Origin: Undaria pinnatifida
Taxonomy: Eukaryota > Sar > Phaeophyceae > Laminariales > Alariaceae
DNA length: 64,000 nt
Direction of reading: 5' to 3'
NCBI GenBank assembly: GCA_012845835.1
Contig: JABAKD010000004.1
Location: 6,801,765 to 6,865,764 of the forward strand
Under the pieces are notes generated by a model, which was not told where the DNA came from, searched no databases, and saw only the letters and a list, made by a program, of their open reading frames with translations. How positions within the stretch are numbered: position 1 is the stretch's first letter; each line of letters opens with the position of its first letter. Position numbers and translations under genes: made by a program. Of this stretch, positions 11,201-23,200 are shown piece after piece.

Positions 11201-14200
11201 CTACACGCTGCACCAAAGAAATCGCCGAACATGTGTTTGTCAGTGAGGTACAGAGTCACCCGCGCGAGTATAATATGATATGATATGATATGATATGATA
11301 TGATATGGTATGGTATGATATGATATGATATGATATGATATGATATGATATGATATGATATGATATGATATGATATGATATGATATGATATGATATGATA
11401 TGATATGATATGATATGATATCATACCTCATACCCGGTAGCCAAAATTGGGGGTACCCCCCACTACCGTGTCGTAGCATGGGTCAACAGGAGCCATTCCA
11501 AGGTAGAGGCGCAGCATCAGTCCCTGAGCTCCTCGCGCAAGGAGCTCAATTTCTCACCCGAGAAAAGATGTCGAAGGCATTCGTTCACACAACCCGACCA
11601 AGCTTCTATGCCGTAGTCCTAAAATGTATTGATACGCGCGAAATTGCTTGACTAATGACTAGCCGGTAGTTCCTCGCTTGAGGAGCCCAATCGGATACAC
11701 GTGCACATTATTAGTTCTAGTCCAACAACTGCAGCCCCTACCAAGGGATGACTTTTTACGACAGAGTATGATACTGTTAATATTATGCCGTGCCATGGTC
11801 TTCAGGGGTCCTTTTTTTGTTTTCATGGAGTTGTACAGTAGTGCCACTAGCGCCAGTAGTCTACTATATCGGTCTAGTAAAAATGACGCGTGGCGGCACC
11901 ACATAGTTAGCAATTTTTGGTTAATGTTGTGCCTCTGAATGACGGTGATTTTTAACCCAACGTTGGGGTTGCGGTTATTGGATTAATTAATAATGTACCT
12001 CTTGGGGCAGCAGTTGTGAGATTAACTACGATATGGTGTACTGGGTATTTGTCCGGTTAAGCTCAGGACTCAAGGAAGAACTAGCGGTTAGTCCTTAGTC
12101 AAGTAAATTCACGAGCGTACACAAATTTTTAGGACTAAGGCATAGAGGCTTGGTCGGGTTGTGCGAGCGAATGGACCCCTATCGAAGAGTCAAGTTTCGG
12201 GCGATATATCGAGCTGCTCTCCATGTTAGTGTCAAGGAGCTCATAAGATTTCTGCTGTCCCCTCAACACCGTGGGATCCCACGGTAGGGGTTGCTCGCTT
12301 TTCTTTGGCCAAACGGCTTTGAACCGGTTGAGCTGAAGTGCAGAACTATCTCGTAGCTCGAAACGTCCACGACTGTATATATATATATGTTTAATTTTAG
12401 AAAAATAGAACTAGCGCATAGAAATATTGGTCGAGGCGCCTTGCACGAACGGGTGTCTGTCTGTCTTGGAAGTCGTCGTGTTTCGGTTGATGATGAGATT
12501 ATGTTGATGGTGAGCTCCTCGTGTTGGGAGCTCAGCAATTTCTTGGAATCTGCTCCACCCCCAACGTCGGAAAGACTTTTTTTTATATTAGCTGTGTAGG
12601 TGGTCACGCGTGCTACGATAGAGGTATCACTTTTCGTCTGAAGAGGCGTTTCACTTTTTCGTCTGAAATGGTTTCTCAATTTGAAGGGATTCCTTGAACC
12701 CAAAATCCTCGGAAGCAGATCAGCTGTTTGTTGGCACCTATTCTCGTCATTTTTTTAGGCCGTATAGGATTTCCCTTCCCGGGGTATCAGTTTTATTGTT
12801 CTCCAAATCCGTTTTTGGAATCAGAAGTCTTAAGCTCCTAAATTCAGACACCTCACTCAGAAAAAAAGTAGTGCACCTCCATCGCAGCACGCGTGCGGAA
12901 CCAGTTTGGGTTTTACCTAGACCATGAGTCTGTTCATCAAATTGCACTGTCAGTTGACGCCAATATAAGTTTTTGGGGGTGAGGTACGGAGCTCGTCAAG
13001 TACGGAAACCCAGAAAAAAAACTACGTCGACCTCTGTCGTAGAACGCGCCTGCATTCTGTAAAGACCTCCTTGTAACGGCTGCAGCAAACACGCGGGCTA
13101 GGATTCTTGTTCCCAACAGGGTTTTTGTTCTGCACTACCTCCAACATAGCGGCCCTCGACGGTCGTATCTTGCCTTGTAAATAAATGTCAACGTGCCGTT
13201 CTATATTTCCTTGCTTTCTGCGTGATTTGTCACGCGCTGCATGCACCTGCCCTGTGCCGGCTGCTGCCCCGTTGACGCCGCAGGACGGGTTCGTTCTTCG
13301 AAACAACTCGCCGGTTGGGGATAGGATCGACAGCACCATGGAATTCCATCCCCCTGCCTTGGTGAGGATTTCTGGCGGACATGCCCCAAGAAGAGCGCGT
13401 GCTTCTATAAGCGTACAGTCTACTGTGTGTTGTTGATGGTAGAGACCCGGACACTATATCGACAAAAATGCTGGGGATGCTGGGGTCTGTTTTGACGCGT
13501 GCTGGGAGAGGAGTACCAGTTTCCGTCTGAAATGGTTTCTGAATGACGGGGCTCCTTTCAAACAAAAAATCGTCGGAAATGGGCCATTTTTGCGCATGTT
13601 TCTCGATGTATACCTAGGCCGCGGGATTTTGTATCCGGTGGGCGGTTTTGGTTTTTCACCAAATTAGTTTTTGGGAGAGGTCTTAAGCTCCCAAATCGAG
13701 GAAACCTCAGAAAAAAAACTGGTGCTCCTCTATCGTAGCACGCGTCTTTTACACTCTGATGATGCTGTTTGCTGTATACCTGGGCCCACAGATGGAGTTG
13801 TTGGTCCGGATAATCGTGAGGTTTTCTGAGAAGTAGGTTCGCGAGGGATGAATAGAGAGCTGCTCAAAAGAAGCGCGTGAGAAACTATTTCCTAGGGTGC
13901 TCTACATCTATCGTGGTATGCGCCTCGTCGCTAGCATGTCGCAAGCAGCGTGCGCTCATAATGTGTGCTCGGAAACTTATCTCCTGCTTTAGCACGTCGA
14001 CGAGTGTGCGGCAGGCAGCCAGTCGCACCTGCGCGCGTACATTGCGCTGTATTTGTTCGGCTACTAGATATTACGAGCACGGTGGTTTGGTTGTGACGCG
14101 CGTAGACTGGGTGGTTGGTACTGCTGCTGGTGGTGTGTTTTGTTAGATTGTGACAATCTGGATAGCTGTAGAACCACGTCAACGCGGTCAAGGTAGAGCA

Positions 14201-17200
14201 GGCAATATTGGAAACTATTCCGTTTGTGTATTTCACGCTGGCCCCCAGATTTAGCCCCTGCACGTCGCCTAGTCACCGACCTACCCAACATTAGGCGACG
14301 AGATACAACCAGCACCAATCGTCCCCCCCCCCACCACACGTTCCTACGCTTCCCTTCGCTGTTCCATCCCGTGCTCCCGTCGTAGGTGGCGATCGACGCA
14401 ATCAACAAAGATGGCAGCGTAATCAAGCTCATCTCGTACAGCATACCAACCCGGCCAGGCTGGTGCCGCATGCTGTTTCGCCAGGTGCGTGATTCTTCTC
14501 GGGGCTTGGGGGAAGGAATGTGTATGATAATTCCCCCGTATTGTACTGCACGGTAGGGGGCGCACCGCTTGAGCATCTCTCTCCATATAGATATCTATGT
14601 GCCTCACCCAAATTTTTTTCGAGTAAACTGAAAGGGAAATCAGATGAACAGACTCATGGCCTGTGAATAGGGATTAAGACATACCAGGTAGTCATATTGC
14701 AAAAAATGAGTTGAATTTTTCGACCATTTTGGGCTAAGATGGGTTAAGGGGGAGCCCCGTCACTCGGAATGTGTATATTTCGCCAAAAGCGCTGCCTCTA
14801 TCGCAGCACCGGGCCTTCGTTGGATCGATCAACCTTAACACAGATCGATCCCAATGAACCAAAGGTCTAAAAACAATCCCGCCCGCTCGTGCCCAGCGTG
14901 CTCCCCAACCACGTTCTCGAATGATTAGTAAACCTCTACGATACTGCCTTCGTTGGATCCATCAACCTCCGCGTGCTGCGATAGATGTACACTTCGAAGT
15001 ATGTTTTTTTTTCTCACACTTCTCTACTTTCCAGCTTCTGGACAAGCCGTGGTCACAGGTGTTGTCCCTTCTCCCCCCCGGTTCTTGCCTTCAATATATA
15101 TCGCATATATAGGGTTCGGCAATCCCACTGCTCGTCGATTTTTCATCGAGTGTGTTGCTAACTCACGCTCTCGCGTTTTGCCAACTTGTGCTCAAAAAAA
15201 AGTCCCCACGAATTCATACGAGTATGCACTCGGGGGATTCGAACTCACGAAACTGACCTATACCAGGCTCGAGGATAACTTGATACGCCACCTGGGCGAC
15301 CGGCTGGAATACCTCCTCTTGGCTATTGCATTTATGATTTTTAGGGGATTCTTAACCTAAGGGTGGTGGGCATGTATCTGGTGTGTTTCACTACTACAGA
15401 CGAATGCTACGATATAGGCATTACTTTTTGTCTGAAATTGCTTCTGAATGACGGAGCTATCTTTATCCCAAAAAATGTCGGGGCCATTTGCTTAGCCTGA
15501 CTCTCTTTGCGTACCTAGGACAGATATGATTTGTTCATCCGGGATCATAGCAGTTTTATGTTTCTCCTAATCTATTTTTCGGGGAGGTCTTAAGCTCCCG
15601 ATTTGAGGAAGCCCCAGCGAAAATTGTGGTGCGGACGCATGCTACGATCGAGGTATCATTTTTTGGCTATTTTGTTTTGTCTGAATGACGGGGCTCCCTA
15701 ACCCAAACTGTGGTGTGCACCCCCACCGTGGCACGGGTCTTGGCCAAGGCTACGGTAGGGCGGTCCCTTTGGTGGCCTTTCTTTTCAGTGACTCTGGGTC
15801 TCTCGTACAAGTATGATTGCGGTCCTTAGCTTCGGGCTGCTTCAAATATTAATATTTGAGTTCGCAATGGAATGCTTAGCTGCGTTGCGCCAAAAACAAT
15901 CGCCTGAAAGGTCTTCTTGAGTCAGCGAGGTTCGGAGTGACGCTTGAGTGCGAGTGACTCACGCGCGGTACGTAGTGAAGAAAGGGGGCCGGCCGCCCCG
16001 TACCATAGCCTTCGCCAACACATGTGTTTGTATTCCTACGTCATGGGGCCCGTTTTTCAGGTTGCTTGAGTGCGAGTGACTCACGCGCGGTACGTAGTGA
16101 AGAAAGGGGGCCGGCCGCCCCGTACCATAGCCTTCGCCAACACATGTGTTTGTATTCCTACGCCATGGGGCCCGTTTTTCAGCGTTTACTCAAAGCCCTC
16201 TTCCTGGGCTCAACATATGTCGAGCTCGTCCAGAAAAGAATCCTGCAGGGGGGAAAATGGTACGCCTCTACCGCTGCTAATACTTCGAAGTATAATTGTT
16301 AGTACTGTTTGTAAGGTGTACAGGTGCATCATGTGTCTAACTCCATGTCGGTCCCTCTGTGTTGCTTACGCGAAAAACGCACGTTTAGGTTATCGTCGCC
16401 GGGAAACCGTCCAAAGATTCCGGAGGCAAGCAGCCCAACCCCCGGAAAGGCTGGTAAGGGCAACAACACGGGTCGCTACCGAGCGTTGAGGCGGCGTGTG
16501 GTCACGGGGGGGGTGCGCACATGGAGATATCCACGAACGCTGCGCGGGCGAAAGATGATAACCATTCGCACCAGACGACCCAACTTTCCTTTTTGTTGTA
16601 GTGTTTTTCTCCCGCGAGCTCAACCGAACCGTACCGCGCGCGTGCGATCTTTCCACCCCGGTATTGGCACACTCACGCGTGCTACGATGATATAGCTGGA
16701 TTTGTCGGGGGAAGATGTTTTCGGACAAAAAGGGTTCCCAGCCCCCAGATGAGGATGGACACGGTAGAGGTATGTGCTGTGTTCACGTTGAACCGTTCAT
16801 TCTACCAAACCACATCCGTCAGTACATCCAGAGTCCTTGCTGATACTTCATCCGAGAGAGCAACAAATTGTGTCATCACAGGCTGTGAAACAGAGTAGAA
16901 CCAAGCAGCCGCAATTCCTCAAGAAAATCAAGGGAAATGCTAACGCACCGCGTGCAAGAATACCACAAAAACAAGTCAGGTCATAACAAAAAAGTGGAGA
17001 AAAGACAAAAGGAAAAGAAAAAAGGAAAAGAAAAGAAAAGAAAAGGAAAAAGGAAAATAAAAGAAAAGAAAAAAAAAGAAGAAAAAAAAAGAAAAGAAAA
17101 GAAAAATAATAGAAAACGAAAGAAAAGAAAAGAAAGACAACAAGGTAAAACAAAACTACAGGTTGACCTGGTGTTCTGAAGGATGTGATGAAAGACGATC

Positions 17201-20200
17201 AAAAAGGGAAGGCGGCAAGAACAACGTACGTGCCAAAGAGGAACAGAACCTTTTGCCCGGGCGAAACTACACGGAGAAGATAACTGCTGTTTCACGGAAA
17301 AAACAACACGAAAAAGATAACTGTGCGGTTCAAGGGCCAAGAACATCCCGAAGAAGGGGAAGTAAATACCGGCATAATAAGGCATAATAGGGCATCATAA
17401 GGCATAATAAGGCATGATAAGGCATAATAAGGCATAATAAGGCATAATAAGGCATAATAAGGTATAATAAGGCGTAATAGGGCATTATAGGGCATAACAA
17501 GGCATAATAAGACATAATAAGGTCTGTGAGGAGGGGCATAAGGGATAAAACCAAAAGAAAAAAATATAGATGGGACGACAGCAAGTCATTGCTGCCGCTT
17601 TAGCACTCCCCCCATTGAGTAGAACAAAAATAAAAACAAAGAAGAAACTACCACTCACCGTTGAGGATTCAGGGCTGCAGTAGAAGCACACGCTCCGCTT
17701 TATTTGTCGAATTGGTACCTTGCCGCACGATCTACCATTTCATTTCTGAATTTCATCTACAGCTGTATCAGTACGGCTGCCCCCCCCCCCTCCCCGCCCC
17801 CCTCCCCGCCCCCCTCCCCGCCCCCCCTCCCCCCCCCCCTACCCCCCGCCCCCCCGGTTTCCCTTGGTTGCTGCTCTTGATGTCCTCTGCTGTGAGGCAT
17901 TGCCATCTCTTCTCTGCCTCGCCACTGTGCCATCTCGTCATGAGGCGGTCAGCCGCACCGACGATCTCGCGGTGCCAGTTCCCACTCTTCTTAGCCGCCC
18001 TTGACCATTGCACAGTCTCTGCTCCGAGCACTGAAAGGGAGCTATCTGTGAACCCCTCGGTTTCTTCAAATACCCTGATGTCGTCTACCAGACACCGGGC
18101 CCAGTTATTTTCTGGTCGGCCTCGTCCCGGGTTCAATCCACCAGCAATCGTCCCGAACATCACGCGATGGGTCGGTCGTTCATTGGTCGTCCCATGTACG
18201 GCTACCGCGAAGAGGTGGCGTCGTTTCCGGATAGTCGTCTCGAGGCTATCATATTGTGCCTTCTTGAGAGCCTTGGTGTACGACATGCTGTGGTCGGTAC
18301 GATGTCGGCGCTGAAAGCCAATGGTCCTTAGAAGGATGTTGTGGCGTGCCGTTCGGAGGTTTTCGAAATGCTCCAGGCCGAGAGCCCACGTCACACACCG
18401 GTACAACAGGGTCTTCATCACCTCGGTCATTAGCAAGCGCACCGTTCACATGAAGGGGGCATCCTCCATGTCGTACGGCTCGCGCTTGAAACAATCGTAG
18501 TATGCCCACCCGAGTCGGATCCATGGTTTGATCAATGGCATGATGTCGGTGTTTGCGTCGATAATACCGCCCAGGTACAGAAACTGCATCGTCTGCAAAT
18601 ACCTCTGCCCCGCTGGTTCGATGCCGATCGGTGAGGTCGGGGCCACCTGGTTGAGTGTGCGCAGCAGCATTGTCTTGGTTTTATTTTCGGTCCCGGCGAG
18701 TCCTGCTGCTTCAAAAATGGTCGCAGTGACGGTCATCATCTTCGCAAGGCCTTCCGCCGACGTAGACACGCTGCCTGCATCGTCGGCGTACAGCATGCCC
18801 CAGATTGAACTTCGCACACATGCTAGTGGTTCAACCTCCTCCCCGTTCCCACCGAGGTCCTCCTGGAGGTGAACCATGTCCTTCAAAATGTCCGGGTCTT
18901 CACTGAAGCGTGTAAGAAGACGGCATGTATCGCAGCGGCGAAAAATACATTGAAAAAAAGGGGCGACAATACACATCCTTGATGCAGTCCCTGGGTGACG
19001 TCAAACCATTGAGATTGCTCACCGTCATCCGTGCGCACGCAAGATTGCATGCCTTCGTGGAACAGCCGATAACGGTCAGCATCTCCCGTGGTACGCCGAA
19101 GCTTGCGCGCACCACCCGCAGCAGCTCTCGGTCGACGGAGTAATATGTTTTCCGCAGATCGATGAAGCACATGTACAGAGGGGTTCTCCTCGCTCGTCCG
19201 AGCTCTTGCAGGTGGCGCGCGAACGAACACAGCATGTCTATTGTTGATCGCGCGGGGCGAAATCCGCGCTGTTCTTCGGGGAGTATCCCTTCGGTCTCAC
19301 AGTCGTTGCGTAGGGGGGAGGCGACCATATTTAACAGTACTTATCCTCGATGGGCAACGAGCGAAGTCTCTCGGTAGTTGTTGCAATCAGATCGATCCTT
19401 TGTTTGTGAAGGACCTTATTGGCTGCATCCTTCCAATGCTGGGGTATGTCTCCCGTTCTCAAGACATCGACAAGGAGGTTGTGGAAATAGCAGGTAAATT
19501 CGGGGTTGGTCATTTTGCAGACGCTCGGACGGCGGGGAGTTTGGTTCCACTGCTCTCCAGTTTGGCATACCCCGTATCACGGCAGTCATCTCATCCGTGG
19601 TCAGTTCCGCTCCGAGCGATGGTGCTAACGGCCGTTGTGGGAATAGGGTGGCTGGACGAAGTGTAGGCGATTTCGCATTAAGGAGGGTACCGAAATACCC
19701 CGCCCATCGTTCAAGAATGCGCACCTTGTCCTTCAGAGGCATGCCATCCTCGTCCACGACGAGCTGTTCGTTTCTCGCGTTTCTACCGCCCAACCCAACC
19801 GTGGCCTCTAGGTGCTTGTAGAAACCCCGTTGGTCGTTGTCATCGAGACGTCTTTCCGTTTCAGCAAGGTACTCTTCGAACTAGGCATGTAAACCTTCGT
19901 CAATCACCCTTCACGGGATCGCGCATGCCGTCCTCAGCGTCTTCCACGCGGGTTTGTCCCTCTTGATGCGCATGGATCGCCGTGCATCCTCCCTCGCATC
20001 TCATGATACTTTGAAAGCGGCTACGGGTTCTGCGGACTCGCATCAACCGGGTTGTTTGTGTGTGCGGCGCCGTTGGGGTGGCACCTGTTTCGCTACTGCG
20101 ACAAGAACGACTTTGGCAAGGGAATCGGCCATTTCGGAGATACCATTTGGCTGGGAGAGTAGGGAAGAAACTTGGAGAAGATCTGCCCACCTTCTCGTTG

Positions 20201-23200
20201 TCTTCAATCTCCGTCGGATCTAAATTTCTGCCGATCGAAAGGCCGGAATTTTTTTTTCTTTCGCACGTGTCTGTTGGGTGCGCAACAACCGCTGAGGCAC
20301 ACAATTGCGTAGTCGATGTTATGGTCTGAGTCCGCCTTGGCTGGGGGCGGAGGATGGGTGTGAACCACTACATCTTACCCGCGAGATCGGGATGCTTGAC
20401 GGGTGAGGATGTAGTCAATCCGTATTTATTTGGCCATTGCGGCTGCTGACGACATTGAACGCATGAGATACTCCACCCTTCCGGGTGTGCTATAAAACGT
20501 GTTCGTTAGAGCGAGCTTGTTTTCTTCAGCAAACATCAGCAGGGGTTCGCCGAAATTGCCGTGATCACACCACTCCATCCTTTCTCCGGTCCGCGCGAGT
20601 GTGCGTCTATCAGTACGAACAGACATTCCTTAAGTGGAAAATGTTCAACCATGTGTTGTCCCAATCTCTTCCCATGTCCCTCTTTCAGCTGTATGTTGGG
20701 ATTGGCATCTGTTGGGGCATAGGCAACGAACAGGTTGATCGGAACGCTTTCACGAGTCAACTCGAAGCGCATGAGCATGAGTCGTTTGTCAATCAACTGG
20801 TGGGTGTACACCGATTTACGGCAACTCGTTTCTCTAACAGCCAAACCAACTCCCCATATAGTCCTTGCCTGCTTTCCGTTCCTTCTTGGCCAGAGCAGAA
20901 AACTCGGTATCCTGCCGCGAAAAACTCTGTTTACCTTGCTTTCCTTGTTTCCAGAAGGCCGATGGAGTCACAGCCGAGTTGAGCGCACCTTGTAATATCC
21001 GAAGCTTGTCTCACTTGAGTATCTATATACGCATCTGAGGCAAAGACTGGTTGTTGATATGTCGTTCTACCTTAGCTCCCCCAACTTTCTTTAACGAAAC
21101 CGCCGGGTTTTTTTTTGTTTTTTTTTTAAACAAGCCCCCGGCCGTATCACCTGAGAACCGGCGTCCCTCGACACCTTGACGTCATCGTTCGACAATCTTT
21201 TGTAAACAAGAAAATATGTGAATCTTATATTGGTATTTTTCATAGCATCCTTCCTCGTGTCGAGCAGCCATGAAACGTTCGTTACAGAAAATCCCTGCTT
21301 TGGGGGGAAGCAATAATCGTAGAATCAGTCTGATTAACCTGAAAAGTGCAACTTGATGAACAGGCTCAATGGCCTAGGTATGAAAACATCAACATGGCCA
21401 AACGTTAACGAAATTCCGAAGGATTTGGGTGAAGGAGCCTCATCAGACACAAAAACAACTTTAGCCGAAATTGCTAGCCTCTGTCGTAGGACGCATCGTA
21501 ACAAGGTTGGAAAGCCAGATTATATTTGGTTTCCGATTACTTTCTCAGGCGTCCAACGGCACAACCCGAGGCCAACACTTCTATGCGCTAGCCCCGAAAC
21601 AAAAGTACTCGTGAGAGGATCAGATCAACCAGCGGGGTTCCTCACATGGGGGACCCACATTTTTTTCTGAGGTTCCTCAATTCCGGGAGCTTAAGACCTC
21701 TCCTCCAAAAAAACTGATTTGGAGAAAAAATGAATTTGTACCGAATGAAAAGTCCCATGGCTTAAATACACAACGAGAATCATGTAAACGAAAAGGAAGG
21801 GGTATCTCCGACGAATTTGGGTCACGGAGCCCCGTCATCCGGACAAAAAAAGCAGAAAATGGCAAAAAGTGCTCGACCTCTATAGTAGCACGCGTCGAGA
21901 ATTTCAACCGGTCGGAACCATTTTGGGCCAAAACGTGTAACTCCTCTACAACAACAGTGGAAATACTTCCCTGTGGTGGAATTTTTACCGTTCTTGACCG
22001 AGGCTACCTACGGTCGAGGAGGGAGTACCCTTATTTTCATTACCGGCTTTGAGTCGCTCGCACGACTGACGCCGTATCTCTCGCGGTTACCAAAAAAGAT
22101 GATTGACGTGGTTTCTTGTTTGTCGCAGCGAAGCAGGCCATTCTATTGCGGGTTGGATTTACTAGGGAGAGGGGAGTTACTCGCGCGCGAGTGACCCGAG
22201 CCACGGCAGAAATTGGCGGCAAGACCTACCGTAGCCTGGTAGCTTTGTTCCTGTACACCATGTTCGTTCATGTGCAGTGTACACGACGATTAATGGGATA
22301 CAGGGCAACAGAACGGCTGGCGGGCTGAGGTTTTCGGCCGGGAACATAAGAAAAACGAGCAGGAAGCGTCGTAACGAAGTTGAGCGTGTCACGCGTCCGT
22401 GCTGAAAAAAACATCCCCGTCGGTTTATAGTACGTCTTCCTGTTCTCTAATTCGACGCCACGTGCTGTGCCCATCGCCAGGTTCCACCCCCACAAGCTGC
22501 CCGAGTGGCTCCAGCACTTATCAACCCACCTGTTCGTGCACCAAGACTTGGTTTTCCTCCACCACCAGGTAAGTCGTTCCAGCCGTTCACCAAGGCCCTA
22601 TATGGGTGTTGTCTGGTGAGGGTCCCTTTTTCGTTCGATCATTTCTCTGAATTATGACATACCTTTCTTATAGCTCCCAAGCCGTGTCGTACTTTCATTT
22701 TATTTTCTCCTTTTTTTGGTTTTTTACTTAAAGCATGGGGTTGTTCTTACATCAAAATCCATTTTCAGTGTTTTTTTTTCACCGAAGATGCAGGTTGATG
22801 CATGCGAGGTGCAGACTTTCTCAAGTAAGGGGAGGTCCAGAAAAGAAAAGAAAAAATGTGCACGTCTACAGCGCAGCATGTATGTGTCCGTTGACTAACG
22901 GCCTGTCGTAAGGATCACGGCTGGGTTTGTTCATCGGATTGCCTTTTCCGCTTGCTCAAAATCTTTATTTTCGGCTGGGGTATGGAGGTTTATCGAGACG
23001 AGAATCTTGCAGCGCACACTAATTTGAACCTCTACCGTTGGATGTGTCCTAGCCGCCACTCACCCTTGAGTGGCGTGAACTCAACGGCAGTGAAAGCGGT
23101 GTGCCCGCCCCCAACCGTATCCTTCGTCTCCAGGAATCGCTTTTAATACGGCCAACAGGAATTGCTGCAAAAGCTCGTTGTAATCTTGACTTTATAAACA

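Larger units (their letters stand above)
8834..13283 (+). other. Intron after exon c (4,450 bases)
   Basis: It holds two A elements (8897-9156, 9341-9682), E-type sequence (9690-9806), an A copy at 10547-10793, B elements from 10793 to 11485 with an expanded ATATG microsatellite, E copies (11486-11700, 11940-12290, 12430-12575), an A copy at 12605-12893 and an A 3' fragment to about 13050. The stretch 9830-10300 has an unrecognised open frame on the minus strand (9937-10164). Bases 10300-10546 show nothing. Confidence 0.65.
14485..16388 (+). other. Intron after exon e (1,904 bases)
   Basis: It contains a reverse A remnant (about 14620-14808), the SINE (14990-15305), a forward A copy (from about 15404 to 15640) directly joined to a second A copy with an internal deletion (15634-15740), and B sequence (15741-16062) with a 122-bp tandem duplication. 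Bases 16190-16388 show nothing except the exon f acceptor. Confidence 0.6.
16454..22480 (+). other. Intron after exon f (6,027 bases, LINE-bearing)
   Basis: It holds a purine-rich tract (16985-17150), a 10-bp minisatellite (17372-17525), a C-run tract (17780-17860), the antisense LINE remnant (17770-21010), a C element (21059-21330), E-like sequence (about 21420-21610), an A copy (about 21660-21896) and B sequence (22000-22235). Bases 16500-16980 and 17540-17770 hold nothing recognised. Confidence 0.65.

Noticed and set aside
11269-11424. CRISPR-like or telomere-like array
   Set aside because: A simple pentanucleotide repeat without spacers, located inside a B element; not a telomere motif.
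17292-17495. Repetitive membrane-like peptide (MPYYALLCL repeats)
   Set aside because: It is a translation of the GGCATAATAA minisatellite.
21420-21620. Exon candidate with a good acceptor (GATTACTTTCTCAG)
   Set aside because: The sequence matches degraded family E DNA elsewhere in the window and does not fit the oxygenase frame.
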